From positions 1 to 42,553 of the forward strand of contig JAFZCU010000200.1 of NCBI GenBank assembly GCA_017556145.1: a stretch of 42,553 nucleotides of DNA, written 5' to 3'. Within the stretch, counting starts at the first letter, position 1. Each line of letters begins with the position of its first letter. The notes below the pieces were generated by a model that was given only the letters and a program-made list of their open reading frames with translations, was not told the DNA's origin and searched no databases. Source of the DNA: Prevotella sp. (lineage in GTDB: Bacteria > Bacteroidota > Bacteroidia > Bacteroidales > Bacteroidaceae). Below are positions 1 through 8,290 of this stretch, piece after piece. Position numbers and translations under genes: made by a program.

Positions 1-144
1 GCCATCTACTCCATCTGCCACAACGAGTCGCTCTTCCAGTATCTCAAGGATGAGGGCAAGCGTGAGGTGGACCAGATTACCTGGGAGAAGGTGGGCGCCT
101 GGATCCGCACCCTCTATCGCCGTACCCTCGGCTGGGAAGAGTGA
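1..144 (+). CDS. C-terminal end of a glycosyltransferase (partial)
   Basis: The window opens inside a gene; frame 1 is open from base 1 to the TGA at 142-144 and gives 47 residues ending in LYRRTLGWEE. The fragment alone has no catalytic motif. The call rests on context: in Bacteroidales a GT4/GT5-type glycosyltransferase commonly precedes the GH57 gene found next, in a glycogen or alpha-glucan cluster. The spacing to the GH57 start is 50 bp with no visible promoter, so the two are probably co-transcribed. The family assignment is inference; that this is a coding 3' end is well supported. Confidence 0.6.
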   Translation, partial: AIYSICHNESLFQYLKDEGKREVDQITWEKVGAWIRTLYRRTLGWEE

Positions 145-149
145 TTAAA

Positions 150-191
150 GGATAAATGATAAAGAATAAATGATAAAGAATAAATGATAAA
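150..191 (+). repeat. 7-bp-periodic array between glycosyltransferase and GH57 genes
   Basis: Six consecutive 7-mers: ggataaa, tgataaa, gaataaa, tgataaa, gaataaa, tgataaa. It fills nearly the whole 50-bp gap and stops three bases before the GH57 start codon. It makes an A-rich leader, which suits translation initiation in Bacteroidetes, but the strict period suggests slippage or duplication. Similar arrays of other sequence sit at other junctions here. Confidence 0.85.
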
Positions 192-194
192 GAT

Positions 195-1562
195 ATGAAA
201 ACGATTTGTTTATATTTCGAGATACATCAGATTATTCATCTGAAGCGTTACCGTTTCTTCGACATCGGTACCGATCATTATTATTACGATGACTACGAGA
301 ACGAGCGTAGCATCACCGACATCGCTGAGCGTTCGTACATGCCCGCACTCAACACCCTGCTCAATATGATTAATGAGAACGGCAAGTATTTCAAGGTGGC
401 TTTCTCACTGTCGGGCACCGGCATCGAGCAGTTGGAGTATCACGCGCCGCAAGTGATTGAGATGTTGCAGAAGCTGAACGAGACCGGTTGCGTGGAGTTC
501 CTCGCAGAGCCTTACAGCCATGGCCTGTCATCACTGGCTAACGAGGAGACTTTCGCCCTCGACGTGAAGAAACAGGCTGCGAAGATTGAGGAGCTCTTTG
601 GCAAGAAACCCACCGTGGCCCGTAACTCTTCGCTTATCTATAGCGATGACATTGGCGCACAGATTGCCGCCATGGGCTTCAAGGGTATGCTCACCGAGGG
701 TGCCAAGCATGTGCTCGGCTGGAAGTCGCCGCACTATGTCTACAACTGTAATATCGCCCCCAACCTGAAGCTGTTGCTCCGCGATGTCGAACTGTCGGAT
801 GATATCTCTCTGCGCTTCAACAACTCCGAGTGGGACGGCTATCCTCTGTTTGCTGATTCCTATATCGATCGCATTGCCCGTCTGCCGGAAGAGGAGCAGA
901 TCATCAATATCTTCATGGAACTCTCTGCCCTGGGTATCGCCCAGCCGCTGAGTTCGAACATCCTCGACTTCATCCACGCACTGCCCGCCTGTGCCAAGGA
1001 GAAAGGTATCACCTTCTCTACACCGACGGAGATCTGCAAGGCCTGCAAGAGTGTGGGTAACCTCGATGTGCCCGATACTCTCTCTTGGGTCGATGAGGAG
1101 CGCGACGTGAGTTGCTGGTTGGGTAACGCCATGCAGCACGAGGCTTTCAACAAGCTCTACAGCGTGGCCGACCGTCTGCGTATCGCCAATGATCCGCGCA
1201 TCAATCAGGACTGGGACTATCTACAGGCTTCCAACAACTTCCGCTTCATGACCACCAAGCCTTCGAATGTGGGGCTCGACCGAGGCATCTACAGTGGACC
1301 GTTTGATGCGTTTACCAATTATATGAACATCCTTGGTGACTTCATCAACAGGGTGAATGCCCTTTATCCGCTCGATATCGACAACGATGAACTCGAAGGT
1401 CTGCTGACGACCATCAAGAACCAGGGCGACGAAATCGAGATGAAGGATAAGGAGATTACCCGCCTGAAGGCCAAACTCGAGAAGTTAGAGGCTGCTAAAC
1501 CTGCAAAGCCGAAGGCAGAGAAGAAGCCGGCTGCGAAGAAACCCGCTGCCAAGGCTAAATAA
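195..1562 (+). CDS. GH57 family glycoside hydrolase (alpha-amylase-like)
   Basis: A 455-residue cytoplasmic protein with no signal peptide, acting on alpha-glucan (amylase or glucanotransferase class; the exact reaction cannot be read from sequence). GH57 landmarks are visible: an N-terminal HQ at 11-12, the EFLAEPYSHG block near 101-110, the nucleophile block TEGAKHVLG with Glu168, and FNNSEWDG near 210. After the catalytic part comes a predicted coiled coil (about 400-432) and a tail of Lys-Ala-Pro repeats resembling histone H1 tails, which may bind nucleic acid or polyanions or simply be a linker. The ATG at 195 follows the upstream repeat directly. The gene ends at a strong bidirectional terminator. 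Confidence 0.85.
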   Translation: MKTICLYFEIHQIIHLKRYRFFDIGTDHYYYDDYENERSITDIAERSYMPALNTLLNMINENGKYFKVAFSLSGTGIEQLEYHAPQVIEMLQKLNETGCVEFLAEPYSHGLSSLANEETFALDVKKQAAKIEELFGKKPTVARNSSLIYSDDIGAQIAAMGFKGMLTEGAKHVLGWKSPHYVYNCNIAPNLKLLLRDVELSDDISLRFNNSEWDGYPLFADSYIDRIARLPEEEQIINIFMELSALGIAQPLSSNILDFIHALPACAKEKGITFSTPTEICKACKSVGNLDVPDTLSWVDEERDVSCWLGNAMQHEAFNKLYSVADRLRIANDPRINQDWDYLQASNNFRFMTTKPSNVGLDRGIYSGPFDAFTNYMNILGDFINRVNALYPLDIDNDELEGLLTTIKNQGDEIEMKDKEITRLKAKLEKLEAAKPAKPKAEKKPAAKKPAAKAK

Positions 1563-1594
1563 GAATAATCCCCCGCAACCGCGGGGGATTATTC
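1563..1594. terminator. Bidirectional rho-independent terminator
   Basis: A perfect 14-bp stem (1563-1576 with 1581-1594) around the loop AACC, followed by TTTTAT on the + strand. It lies between the convergent GH57 and GH3 genes, one base after one stop codon and three bases after the other. The + side has the better T tract. Confidence 0.92.
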
Positions 1595-1596
1595 TT

Positions 1597-4218
1597 TTAT
1601 TTGATAGTCACAATCTTCTTCTGCAGGTCTTTGTCGGCGCTGGAGGTGCCGACCAGCAGTTCGTATTTGCCGGGGACGACACGCATGGTGTTGGTCTTGG
1701 CATCCCAGCCTTCGAAACGCTCATGGGGTAGGGGGATGCTCAAGGTTTTCACCTCTCCGGGAGCCAGAGAGATCTGACCGTAGGCTTTCAGCGACTTCAG
1801 GGGCCCGTCGGTGTCGGCAATGCGACGGATGTAGACCTGGATGGTTTCAAGGCCTTCACTTGTACCGGTATTCTTCACTTTCACACGGATGCTCTGGTTC
1901 TTGAACTCGGGCTTGCCGATGTCGAAGGTCGTATAGCTCAGACCGTAGCCGAAGGGGAAGAGGGCTTCTCCACGGAAATAGCGGTAGGTGCGGTTCGCCA
2001 TCGAGTAGTCGAGAAAGTCGGGCAGGTCGTCGGCACACTTATAGAAGGTGATGGGCAACTTGCCACTGGGATTATATTGGCCGAAGAGAACCTCTGCCAG
2101 CGCCTGTCCTCCCTGCTCACCACCATACCACCATTGGAGGATGGCATCACACGACTCTGTCTCTGGCACCAGACCCATGGCCGAACCGGAGCAGTTGACG
2201 AAGATAACCTTCTTGCCGGCCTTATGGAGCATGGCGAGGATGTCGCGCTGTGCCTGTGGCAGTTCGATGCTCTCGCGGTCGCCGCCCCGGAAGCCGGGTT
2301 CACTGACGCGCATCTCCTCACCCTCCAGACTGGGTGAGATGCCGCCCACGAAAATGACGGTCTGGGCATCGCCGATCTGTGCCAACAGCTGTTCGGGTGT
2401 AGGATTCACCTTGCTGCGGATGTCGAAGTTGAGGGCCGCGTAGCCTTCTTCCTTCATATAGTCGATCTGGATGCGGTAGTGCTGGCCGGCCTTGACGGCG
2501 AGTTCTTTCTTGCCGCTGTGGATGCGCTGGCGTGCGCTCCAATGGTTGATGACGGTGTCGGCATTGATGAGCAGACGGAACCGGTCATCGCCGCTGACTT
2601 CGAAGCTCAGCGTCTCATCGCGGGTGGGGATGAAGGTGGCATCGTAGCGGGCAGAGAAATGCTCGAGGTTGACACCTGGGGCGAAGACGGTGTTGCCGCC
2701 ATTGCTCAGGCGCACGGGCCCTTCGATGCGGGTTACGGCAGCAGGGGCTCCCTCCATCTTCGTGTTGTTCCAATACGTGGCCTGCAGGCCTTTGTTGCCT
2801 AAGGGATCGCGCAGCTCGGAGAGACGGCTCTCGAAGGCCTCGTTGCGGGTGAGGCCGCAACCTTGGATGTATTTAATGGATACTTTTTGGCGGATGCCTT
2901 CGAGGGCGGTGATGGTGCGGGTGGGAAAGCCGCTGTAGTTGCCCCACATCATGACGGAGTCGGCGGCATTGGGGCCCATGACGACGAGGTCGGACAGTCC
3001 GGAACTCCCGGAAAGCGGCAGGATGCCATTGTTTTTCAGCAGGACAATGCTCTTGCGGGCCATATCGAGGGCGAGCTGTTTATGTTCTTTCGAGGCGATG
3101 ACATTCTCAGGAATCTTGGTCCAGGGGTTCAGGTCATCGGAGTCGAAGTCGCCAAGCTCAAAGCGGGCAATGAGCAGACGGCGGAGCGAGCGGTCGAGGT
3201 CGGCCTCCTTGATGTCGCCACGGCGCACGGCAGCGGGCAGGTTCCGGTATTCGGAGCCGCACTCCACGTCAGTACCCGCGAGGACGGCCTGGGCACTGGC
3301 CTCGGCACCGTCCTTGGCGGTGTTATGCCAGCGGGGCAGGAAGTCGCGGATGGCGCCGCAGTCGCTGGTGATGATGCCATCGAAACCCCATTCGTCGCGC
3401 AGGATCTGCTGCTCGTAGCGGGTCTGACTGCAACAGGGCTGACCGTCGATGCGCTGGTAGGCACACATGATCTCAGCCACCTCTCCCTCCTGAACGAGGG
3501 CTTTGAAAGCGGGGAGGTAGGTCTCCCAAAGGTCGCGCTCGGGGAGGTTCTCTACATTGAAGGTATGGCGGTTCCACTCAGGGCCGCTATGCACGGCAAA
3601 GTGCTTGGCGCAGGCGAGGAGCTTGCGATAGCCATTATTAGCCGTGCTAGTCTGACTAGATAGGCTAGTTGGACTAGAGAGCCGTTTCCCGTCGTAGGTA
3701 TAGCCCTGAAGACCTCTCACCACGGCGAGACCCATCTGTGAGGTCAGGAAGGGGTCTTCGCCATAGGTCTCCTGACCGCGTCCCCAACGGGGGTCGCGGA
3801 AGATATTGATATTCGGTGTCCAGAACGAGAGGCTCTGGTAACGCTTGATATTACCGGAGCGTTTGGCCTGCTGGGCTTTTACACGCGCCTCGTCGCTGAC
3901 GGCTGTAAAGACCTGATGGAGTAGGGCATCGTCCCATGAAGCAGCCATCGCCATCGTGATGGGGAAGACGGTCGCGTAGCTGTTGCGCCCCACACCGTGG
4001 AGGGCTTCGTTCCACCATTGGAACTGCGGAATGCCGAGACGCGGGATGGCGGGTGAGGAATCCATCATCAGCGATACTTTCTCTTCGAGCGTCAGCCGCG
4101 TGAGCAGGTCGTCGGCGCGTTGGGCTGCGGAGAGCTTCGGGTTCTGGTACGGCAGCGTCTGTGCGCTTACAGAATGAGTGCACAAGCAAAGAATCAGAAT
4201 AGATAATACTTTATTCAT
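1597..4218 (-). CDS. Secreted GH3 glycosidase with PA14 insert (beta-xylosidase/beta-glucosidase)
   Basis: An 873-residue exported enzyme removing terminal beta-linked sugars. Order: signal peptide ending SVSA-Q near residue 20; GH3 N-terminal barrel (about 30-350) with the nucleophile Asp286 in TSDCGAI; GH3 C-terminal alpha/beta domain interrupted by a PA14 module (about 475-603, VSGDDRFRLL); then a fibronectin-III-like end (about 785-860). FQWWNEALHG and the KHFAVHSGPEWNR block resemble Prevotella xylosidases, so beta-xylosidase is the first guess; beta-glucosidase or arabinosidase activity is possible. Residues about 180-197 are an unusual Ser/Thr-rich insert encoded by a 9-bp repeat just before the conserved CAKHFAVH block. 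It has its own promoter and lacks the CGTAAACGTT site of the pectin genes. Confidence 0.9.
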   Translation of the reverse strand: MNKVLSILILCLCTHSVSAQTLPYQNPKLSAAQRADDLLTRLTLEEKVSLMMDSSPAIPRLGIPQFQWWNEALHGVGRNSYATVFPITMAMAASWDDALLHQVFTAVSDEARVKAQQAKRSGNIKRYQSLSFWTPNINIFRDPRWGRGQETYGEDPFLTSQMGLAVVRGLQGYTYDGKRLSSPTSLSSQTSTANNGYRKLLACAKHFAVHSGPEWNRHTFNVENLPERDLWETYLPAFKALVQEGEVAEIMCAYQRIDGQPCCSQTRYEQQILRDEWGFDGIITSDCGAIRDFLPRWHNTAKDGAEASAQAVLAGTDVECGSEYRNLPAAVRRGDIKEADLDRSLRRLLIARFELGDFDSDDLNPWTKIPENVIASKEHKQLALDMARKSIVLLKNNGILPLSGSSGLSDLVVMGPNAADSVMMWGNYSGFPTRTITALEGIRQKVSIKYIQGCGLTRNEAFESRLSELRDPLGNKGLQATYWNNTKMEGAPAAVTRIEGPVRLSNGGNTVFAPGVNLEHFSARYDATFIPTRDETLSFEVSGDDRFRLLINADTVINHWSARQRIHSGKKELAVKAGQHYRIQIDYMKEEGYAALNFDIRSKVNPTPEQLLAQIGDAQTVIFVGGISPSLEGEEMRVSEPGFRGGDRESIELPQAQRDILAMLHKAGKKVIFVNCSGSAMGLVPETESCDAILQWWYGGEQGGQALAEVLFGQYNPSGKLPITFYKCADDLPDFLDYSMANRTYRYFRGEALFPFGYGLSYTTFDIGKPEFKNQSIRVKVKNTGTSEGLETIQVYIRRIADTDGPLKSLKAYGQISLAPGEVKTLSIPLPHERFEGWDAKTNTMRVVPGKYELLVGTSSADKDLQKKIVTIK
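3647..3682 (-). repeat. In-frame 9-bp-periodic array inside the GH3 gene
   Basis: Four units with CTAG at exactly 9-bp spacing (3647, 3656, 3665, 3674 on the + strand): ctagtctga, ctagatagg, ctagttgga, ctagagagc. On the coding strand they read as Ser/Thr-rich triplets (SSPTSLSSQTST) in a loop between conserved GH3 blocks. Because the unit is a multiple of three, copy changes would keep the frame. Confidence 0.8.
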
Positions 4219-4244
4219 GTTGTCTAGTAATTATGTTTTCGTTG

Positions 4245-4276
4245 CAAAGGTAATGAAAAAAAATGAGTCTACCAAA
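4245..4276 (-). promoter_or_regulatory. Promoter of the GH3 gene
   Basis: On the minus strand a -7 element TACCTTTG (4245-4252) matches the Bacteroidetes TAnnTTTG, with a -33 TTTG at 4273-4276 after a 20-bp spacer. It lies just downstream of the preceding gene's terminator, so GH3 is its own unit. Confidence 0.7.
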
Positions 4277-4286
4277 TTGTAGCGTA

Positions 4287-4322
4287 TAAAAATGGGCAGA
4301 TTGCCGCAAAGCAGTCCGCCCA
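4287..4322 (-). terminator. Terminator of the X25-type secreted protein gene
   Basis: On the minus strand a GC-rich hairpin (4293-4322, outer arms TGGGC/GCCCA, one mismatch and a GU pair inside) is followed by TTTTTA. It sits 25 bp after the stop of the 4347-5816 gene. Confidence 0.8.
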
Positions 4323-4346
4323 TATGGGTTGTAGAAATGGAAGTGA

Positions 4347-5816
4347 TTACTTCTGGATATTCTTCTGGCCGTTCACAACCACAACACCCTTGTAGTTAGC
4401 ATCGACGCGCTGACCTGCGAGGTTATAGATAACGGCAACATTGGTGAGAGCCTTCAGAATCTGAATGCCATCAGCTGAAGAAACAGTGGCTTTGACTTCC
4501 TTGGTGGCTTCATTGAAGGTAATAGTAACGGTAGCCCCGTCATTCTCAACCTTCAGGGCATAGTCGCTGCCGGGGAATGAAACCGACCAGTCGTGATCGA
4601 CACGTACCTTGAACTTGTAATCGCCAGCCTTCACACCCTGGAAGACTGCTGAATAGAGGCCGTCGGCACCCTTAGTCATATCAGTATCGACATCCCAGTT
4701 GCCATTAATGGTTCCAATAACACTGTAAATGTGCTCAGCAGCCTCGGCATCACCGGTCTTGACGACATCAATGTCAATATCCTTTGTTTCAGAGTTGAAG
4801 GTGATCGTTACCTTGTACTTCGCGGTCTCTTCGACGTCGAAGCTAAAGTTCTGTCCAGGATATTCCTCACCCCAAGCATGGCCCTTGACAACCTTGAACT
4901 CGTAGCTTGTGCCCTTCTCCAGCACGATGTCTGACTTCGTATAGGTGTAGATCACACCATCACTGGTCTGCATCTCTGCCTTCACGTCAGCGGGATCCCA
5001 GCTGTTGTCACACAGAGGCTTCACACCAGCGACAGTCCATGTGTCACCTGAATTGATGAGTGTTCTGGCGACGCCTTCGCCCTCGACAGATACATGCTTT
5101 GCTTCAGTCTCTGAGAAATAAACACCGCACCATGTAATCTTTGAACCGGTAGCGTGTGCGAGGTACTTACAGTCCTTAGCAACGGGGAAGTAGAATACAC
5201 CCAGGCCATTGCCGGCAGTAGCAGCCTCTGCATCACCAAGGAATTCGCGGAGAACCCACATCAGACCATTGGGATATTGGTCAAGGGTAAGGTTGTTGAA
5301 TTCGCCTGAGCCCTTGATTTCGAGATTGAGGACACCGTCCGGAATGCGCTCGTCATTATTCTCCATAGCAATCTTATAGCCAATGGGAAGACCTTCCTCA
5401 AAGACCATATACTGCTTGTTGGTAGAAAGCTTTGCTACGATGTAAATCCAACCGTCCTTCTTGACATCAAGTTGGATAACAGCACCACTAACTGCCTCTT
5501 TAAATGTTGCAGCAGAGTTACCGCCATCAGCGTCCTTGGGGTTGTCGTTACCCTGAACACCGCCTTTGGTAATAATCTCATTACCATCGATGACCACCTT
5601 TGTAAAATCATCGATCTTGTTGTCTACAAGCTTGTGCTGTGTTTCGAAGGCATTGGAGATGTCAACGGCACCTTCGATTGAGCCCCAAGCGTGACCTGCC
5701 TCTACATTTGACAGGTCGCTGGTCAGACCATGAGCCTCACCATCCATTTGGAATACCTGAGCATTTACGCTCATTGCGGCTAACAGAGCCGCTGCGCTAA
5801 GTAAAAGTTTTCTCAT
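4347..5816 (-). CDS. Secreted protein: repeat-family N-domain plus two X25-like modules
   Basis: A 489-residue exported protein with no catalytic family that I recognise. Signal peptide cleaved near NAQ (residues 18-20). Residues about 20-255 are one copy of a domain that occurs twice in the neighbouring 5993-7594 gene (shared blocks QGNDNPKD, STNKQYMVFEEGLPIGYK, AATAGNGLGVFYFPVAKDC, LAHATGSKI). Residues about 260-450 hold two beta-sandwich modules with YEFKV...WGEEYPG and YKFKVRVDHDWSVSFPG, resembling X25/SusE-type starch-binding modules. The end (YNLAGQRV...KGVVVVNGQK) resembles a Prevotella C-terminal sorting or anchoring motif. Role: probably glycan binding at the cell surface (inference). 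It has its own promoter and terminator. Confidence 0.8.
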   Translation of the reverse strand: MRKLLLSAAALLAAMSVNAQVFQMDGEAHGLTSDLSNVEAGHAWGSIEGAVDISNAFETQHKLVDNKIDDFTKVVIDGNEIITKGGVQGNDNPKDADGGNSAATFKEAVSGAVIQLDVKKDGWIYIVAKLSTNKQYMVFEEGLPIGYKIAMENNDERIPDGVLNLEIKGSGEFNNLTLDQYPNGLMWVLREFLGDAEAATAGNGLGVFYFPVAKDCKYLAHATGSKITWCGVYFSETEAKHVSVEGEGVARTLINSGDTWTVAGVKPLCDNSWDPADVKAEMQTSDGVIYTYTKSDIVLEKGTSYEFKVVKGHAWGEEYPGQNFSFDVEETAKYKVTITFNSETKDIDIDVVKTGDAEAAEHIYSVIGTINGNWDVDTDMTKGADGLYSAVFQGVKAGDYKFKVRVDHDWSVSFPGSDYALKVENDGATVTITFNEATKEVKATVSSADGIQILKALTNVAVIYNLAGQRVDANYKGVVVVNGQKNIQK

Positions 5817-5872
5817 AATTGTTTTGTTGTTGAGTAAATAATAAATGTTACGTTATGTGGTCTAAACTGCTG

Positions 5873-5903
5873 CAAAGATATAATAATCTTTTTAAACTAC
5901 AAA
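5873..5903 (-). promoter_or_regulatory. Promoter of the X25-type secreted protein gene
   Basis: Minus-strand -7 TATCTTTG (5873-5880) and -33 TTTG (5900-5903) with a 19-bp spacer. No CGTAAACGTT site occurs at the upstream position used by the pectin genes. Confidence 0.75.
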
Positions 5904-5933
5904 ATGTTTTTCATTATTTTGCAGATTTTAAAG

Positions 5934-5965
5934 AAGGGATGCACTGCTTATGCGGTGCATCCCTT
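5934..5965 (-). terminator. Terminator of the tandem-domain protein gene
   Basis: Perfect 11-bp arms (5934-5944 and 5955-5965, aagggatgcac and its complement), extended by a few inner pairs, 28 bp after the stop codon. The minus-strand tail is only moderately T-rich (CTTTAAAA). Confidence 0.75.
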
Positions 5966-5992
5966 TAAAATGTAATAGAAGTAGATTTAGAA

Positions 5993-7594
5993 TTACTTCT
6001 GAATCATCTTCTTACCGTTCATAATGACAACGCCCTTATAAGAAGCGTTCACCTTCTGGCCAGCGAGGTTGTAGATAGCATCGTCAACCTTTTTCAGGCT
6101 CACAGGGTTAATGCCAGTGGTGGCACCGACAATAGTCTTAGAAATGCCGTCACCTTCAACCTTGACAGTCTTAGCCTCTTTCTCACTGAAGTAGATACCG
6201 TTCCACATAATCTTTGAACCGGTAGCATGTGCCAGATACCTGCAATCCTTAGCTACGGGGAAGTAGAACACGCCCAGTCCGTTGCCGGCTGTTGCTGCCT
6301 CTACATCGTTGAGATACTCGCGGATAACCCACTGGATCTGACGGCCTTCGGGGATGTTGTTGTACTCACCCTCACCCTTGATTTCCAGGTTGAGTACACC
6401 ACCAGGAATGCGCTCGTCGGTATTCTCCATGGCAATCTTATAACCGATAGGAAGACCCTCCTCGAATACCATGTATTGCTTGTTGGTAGACAGCTTGGCT
6501 ACGACATATACCCAACCGTCCTTCTGAGCATCAATCTGAAGAACAGCACCGCTGACAGCAGGCTTCAGTGTCAGAGCAGGGTTACCACCGTCTTCATCCT
6601 TGGGGTTGTCATTTCCCTGAACGCCATCGCTGGTAGCAAATTCGGTACCATCGATCACAACCTTGGTGAAGTCGTTATTCGCGTTGTCGACAGCCTTGTG
6701 GTTCGTCTCAAAAGCATTAGTGATAGTCAAAGCATCATCAATCTTGCCCCACTCATATCCAGCAGCGATAAGTGTTCCCTCGGTAATACCGTTGGCCTCG
6801 GCACTTACCTGGAATGAACCAGCGGCAGCACCGCCACCTTCACCAATAAGCGTCTTAGAGATGCCATCACCCTCGACAATGACAGACTGTGCCTCGTTCT
6901 CAGAGAAGTAAATACCTGACCACATAATCTTTGAACCGGTAGCGTGTGCCAGATACTTGCAATCCTTAGCCACGGGGAAGTAGAACACGCCCAGTCCGTT
7001 GCCGGCTGTTGCAGCCTCTACATCATTGAGATACTCGCGGATGACCCACTGAACCTGACGGCCTTCGGGGATGTTGTTGTACTCACCCTCACCCTTGATT
7101 TCCAGGTTGAGGACACCGCCTTGAATGCGTTCGTCGGTATTCTCCATGGCAATCTTATAACCGATAGGAAGCCCCTCCTCGAACACCATGTACTGCTTGT
7201 TGGTTGACAGCTTGGCTACGATATATACCCAACCGTCTTTCTGAGCATCAATCTGAATAACAGCACCGCTGACAGCAGGCTTCAGTGTCAGAGCGGGGTT
7301 GCCACCGTCTTCATCCTTGGGGTTGTCATTTCCCTGAACGCCATCGCTGGTAGCAAATTCGTTACCATCGATAATCACTTTAGTGAAGTCGTTGTTTTTG
7401 TTGTCGAGAGCCTTGTGCTGCGTCTCATAGGCATTAGTGATGGTGGCTGCACCTTCAATCTTGCCCCATTCATAACCGGCAGCGATAAGCGTACCCTCGG
7501 TAATTCCGTGGGCCTCGGCGCTGACTTTGAAAACCTGAGCATTTGCGCTCATTGCTGCTACCAGAGCAGCTGCACTAAGTAAAAATTTCTTCAT
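5993..7594 (-). CDS. Secreted protein with two near-identical ~239-residue domains
   Basis: A 533-residue exported protein. After a signal peptide (AMSANA-Q) come two copies of one domain (about 20-258 and 263-498), joined by a GEGGGAAAG linker. The repeat offset in DNA is 717 bp (239 codons), and long blocks are nearly identical, so the duplication is recent or kept alike by gene conversion. A third, more diverged copy is the N-domain of the 4347-5816 gene. No enzyme motif is seen. The C-terminus (IYNLAGQKV...KGVVIMNGKK) has the short Prevotella-type sorting motif. Its promoter carries the CGTAAACGTT site shared with SusC, pectate lyase and GH28, which points to a surface pectin-binding or pectin-related role (inference). 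Confidence 0.8.
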   Translation of the reverse strand: MKKFLLSAAALVAAMSANAQVFKVSAEAHGITEGTLIAAGYEWGKIEGAATITNAYETQHKALDNKNNDFTKVIIDGNEFATSDGVQGNDNPKDEDGGNPALTLKPAVSGAVIQIDAQKDGWVYIVAKLSTNKQYMVFEEGLPIGYKIAMENTDERIQGGVLNLEIKGEGEYNNIPEGRQVQWVIREYLNDVEAATAGNGLGVFYFPVAKDCKYLAHATGSKIMWSGIYFSENEAQSVIVEGDGISKTLIGEGGGAAAGSFQVSAEANGITEGTLIAAGYEWGKIDDALTITNAFETNHKAVDNANNDFTKVVIDGTEFATSDGVQGNDNPKDEDGGNPALTLKPAVSGAVLQIDAQKDGWVYVVAKLSTNKQYMVFEEGLPIGYKIAMENTDERIPGGVLNLEIKGEGEYNNIPEGRQIQWVIREYLNDVEAATAGNGLGVFYFPVAKDCRYLAHATGSKIMWNGIYFSEKEAKTVKVEGDGISKTIVGATTGINPVSLKKVDDAIYNLAGQKVNASYKGVVIMNGKKMIQK

Positions 7595-7643
7595 TTCGAT
7601 AAGTTTGAGTTAATACTATAATAATTACTTTATTATCTGCCTG

Positions 7644-7709
7644 CAAAGTTAGTCAATTTAAGTTGAATATATATATTATCCATTGAAAAAAACAACGTAA
7701 ACGTTTTCA
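7644..7709 (-). promoter_or_regulatory. Promoter plus CGTAAACGTT operator of the tandem-domain gene
   Basis: Minus-strand -7 TAACTTTG at 7644-7651; no clear -33 element. The site acgtaaacgttttca lies at 7695-7709 (+ strand), its CG centre 51.5 bp above the -7 box. A wider dyad, cattgaaaa (7681-7689) and ttttcaatg (7704-7712), overlaps it. A weak -33 with an upstream palindrome at fixed distance fits activation rather than repression. Confidence 0.7.
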
Positions 7710-7740
7710 ATGGGTATAGCTGTTTCTAATCCATTACTAA

Positions 7741-7774
7741 CTAAAAAGAAAAAGAGGGGATTCGTCCCCTCTTT
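7741..7774 (-). terminator. Terminator of the susCD operon
   Basis: Perfect 10-bp stem aaagagggga (7751-7760) / tcccctcttt (7765-7774) around a four-base loop, followed on the minus strand by TTCTTTTTAG. It lies 24 bp after the lipoprotein stop. Confidence 0.92.
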
Positions 7775-7798
7775 AAAAGTGTTTGTATGTATGAATAT

Positions 7799-8254
7799 TT
7801 ATTTTTTGCCTCTGAACTCGTATTTAAATTCATAGTTCTTACGACCTACGCGCTGTGAGAGCGTGAACGAGGCATCCAGATTACCCGCTTCGTCGATTCT
7901 TCCTGAGAAGGCAACACCCAGTTTGTTGGCATCACCAGTCGTCTGGTTGAAGAACTGATAGCCATAGTTGGCATGCCAAACATTCGCGATGGATGAAGCG
8001 TTGATCGATGCATCCGGGCAAGAGAACGTGACATTGGTGGCGTTTGTGCCGGCAGCAGTCAGTGTGATGGTACCGCTATAGACATCTGTGCCTTCACTGC
8101 TGATTCGTGTCCACTCTCCAGTATAGGTTCCTGCAGATCCCTCCTCTGCCGATGAGGTGAAGTCGATGCTGGGATCGTCGTTGTCATCGCCGCAGGCTAC
8201 GAAAGTGCAACCTAAAGCGAGCATTGCAATGACTGAATATATAAATCTTTTCAT
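7799..8254 (-). CDS. SusD-linked surface lipoprotein
   Basis: A 151-residue lipoprotein with the lipobox FVACGDD (Cys near residue 21). The remainder (about 125 residues) looks like a small beta-barrel or sandwich of polar strands (YTGEW, YSGTITLT, FSGRIDEAGNL, FKYEFRGKK); I do not recognise the family. It is the third gene of the SusC-SusD operon, so by position it is a likely accessory glycan-binding lipoprotein. The ATG at 8254 is preferred to an upstream in-frame start because it begins a normal signal peptide (MKRFIYSVIAML) directly after the intergenic repeat. Confidence 0.8.
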   Translation of the reverse strand: MKRFIYSVIAMLALGCTFVACGDDNDDPSIDFTSSAEEGSAGTYTGEWTRISSEGTDVYSGTITLTAAGTNATNVTFSCPDASINASSIANVWHANYGYQFFNQTTGDANKLGVAFSGRIDEAGNLDASFTLSQRVGRKNYEFKYEFRGKK

Positions 8255-8255
8255 A

Positions 8256-8290
8256 TCAATTATCAATTATCAATTTTCAATTATCCATTA
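8256..8290 (-). repeat. 7-bp-periodic array between SusD and the lipoprotein
   Basis: Five consecutive 7-mers on the + strand: tcaatta, tcaatta, tcaattt, tcaatta, tccatta. It ends exactly at the SusD stop codon (8291) and reaches to within one base of the next ATG. Confidence 0.85.
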
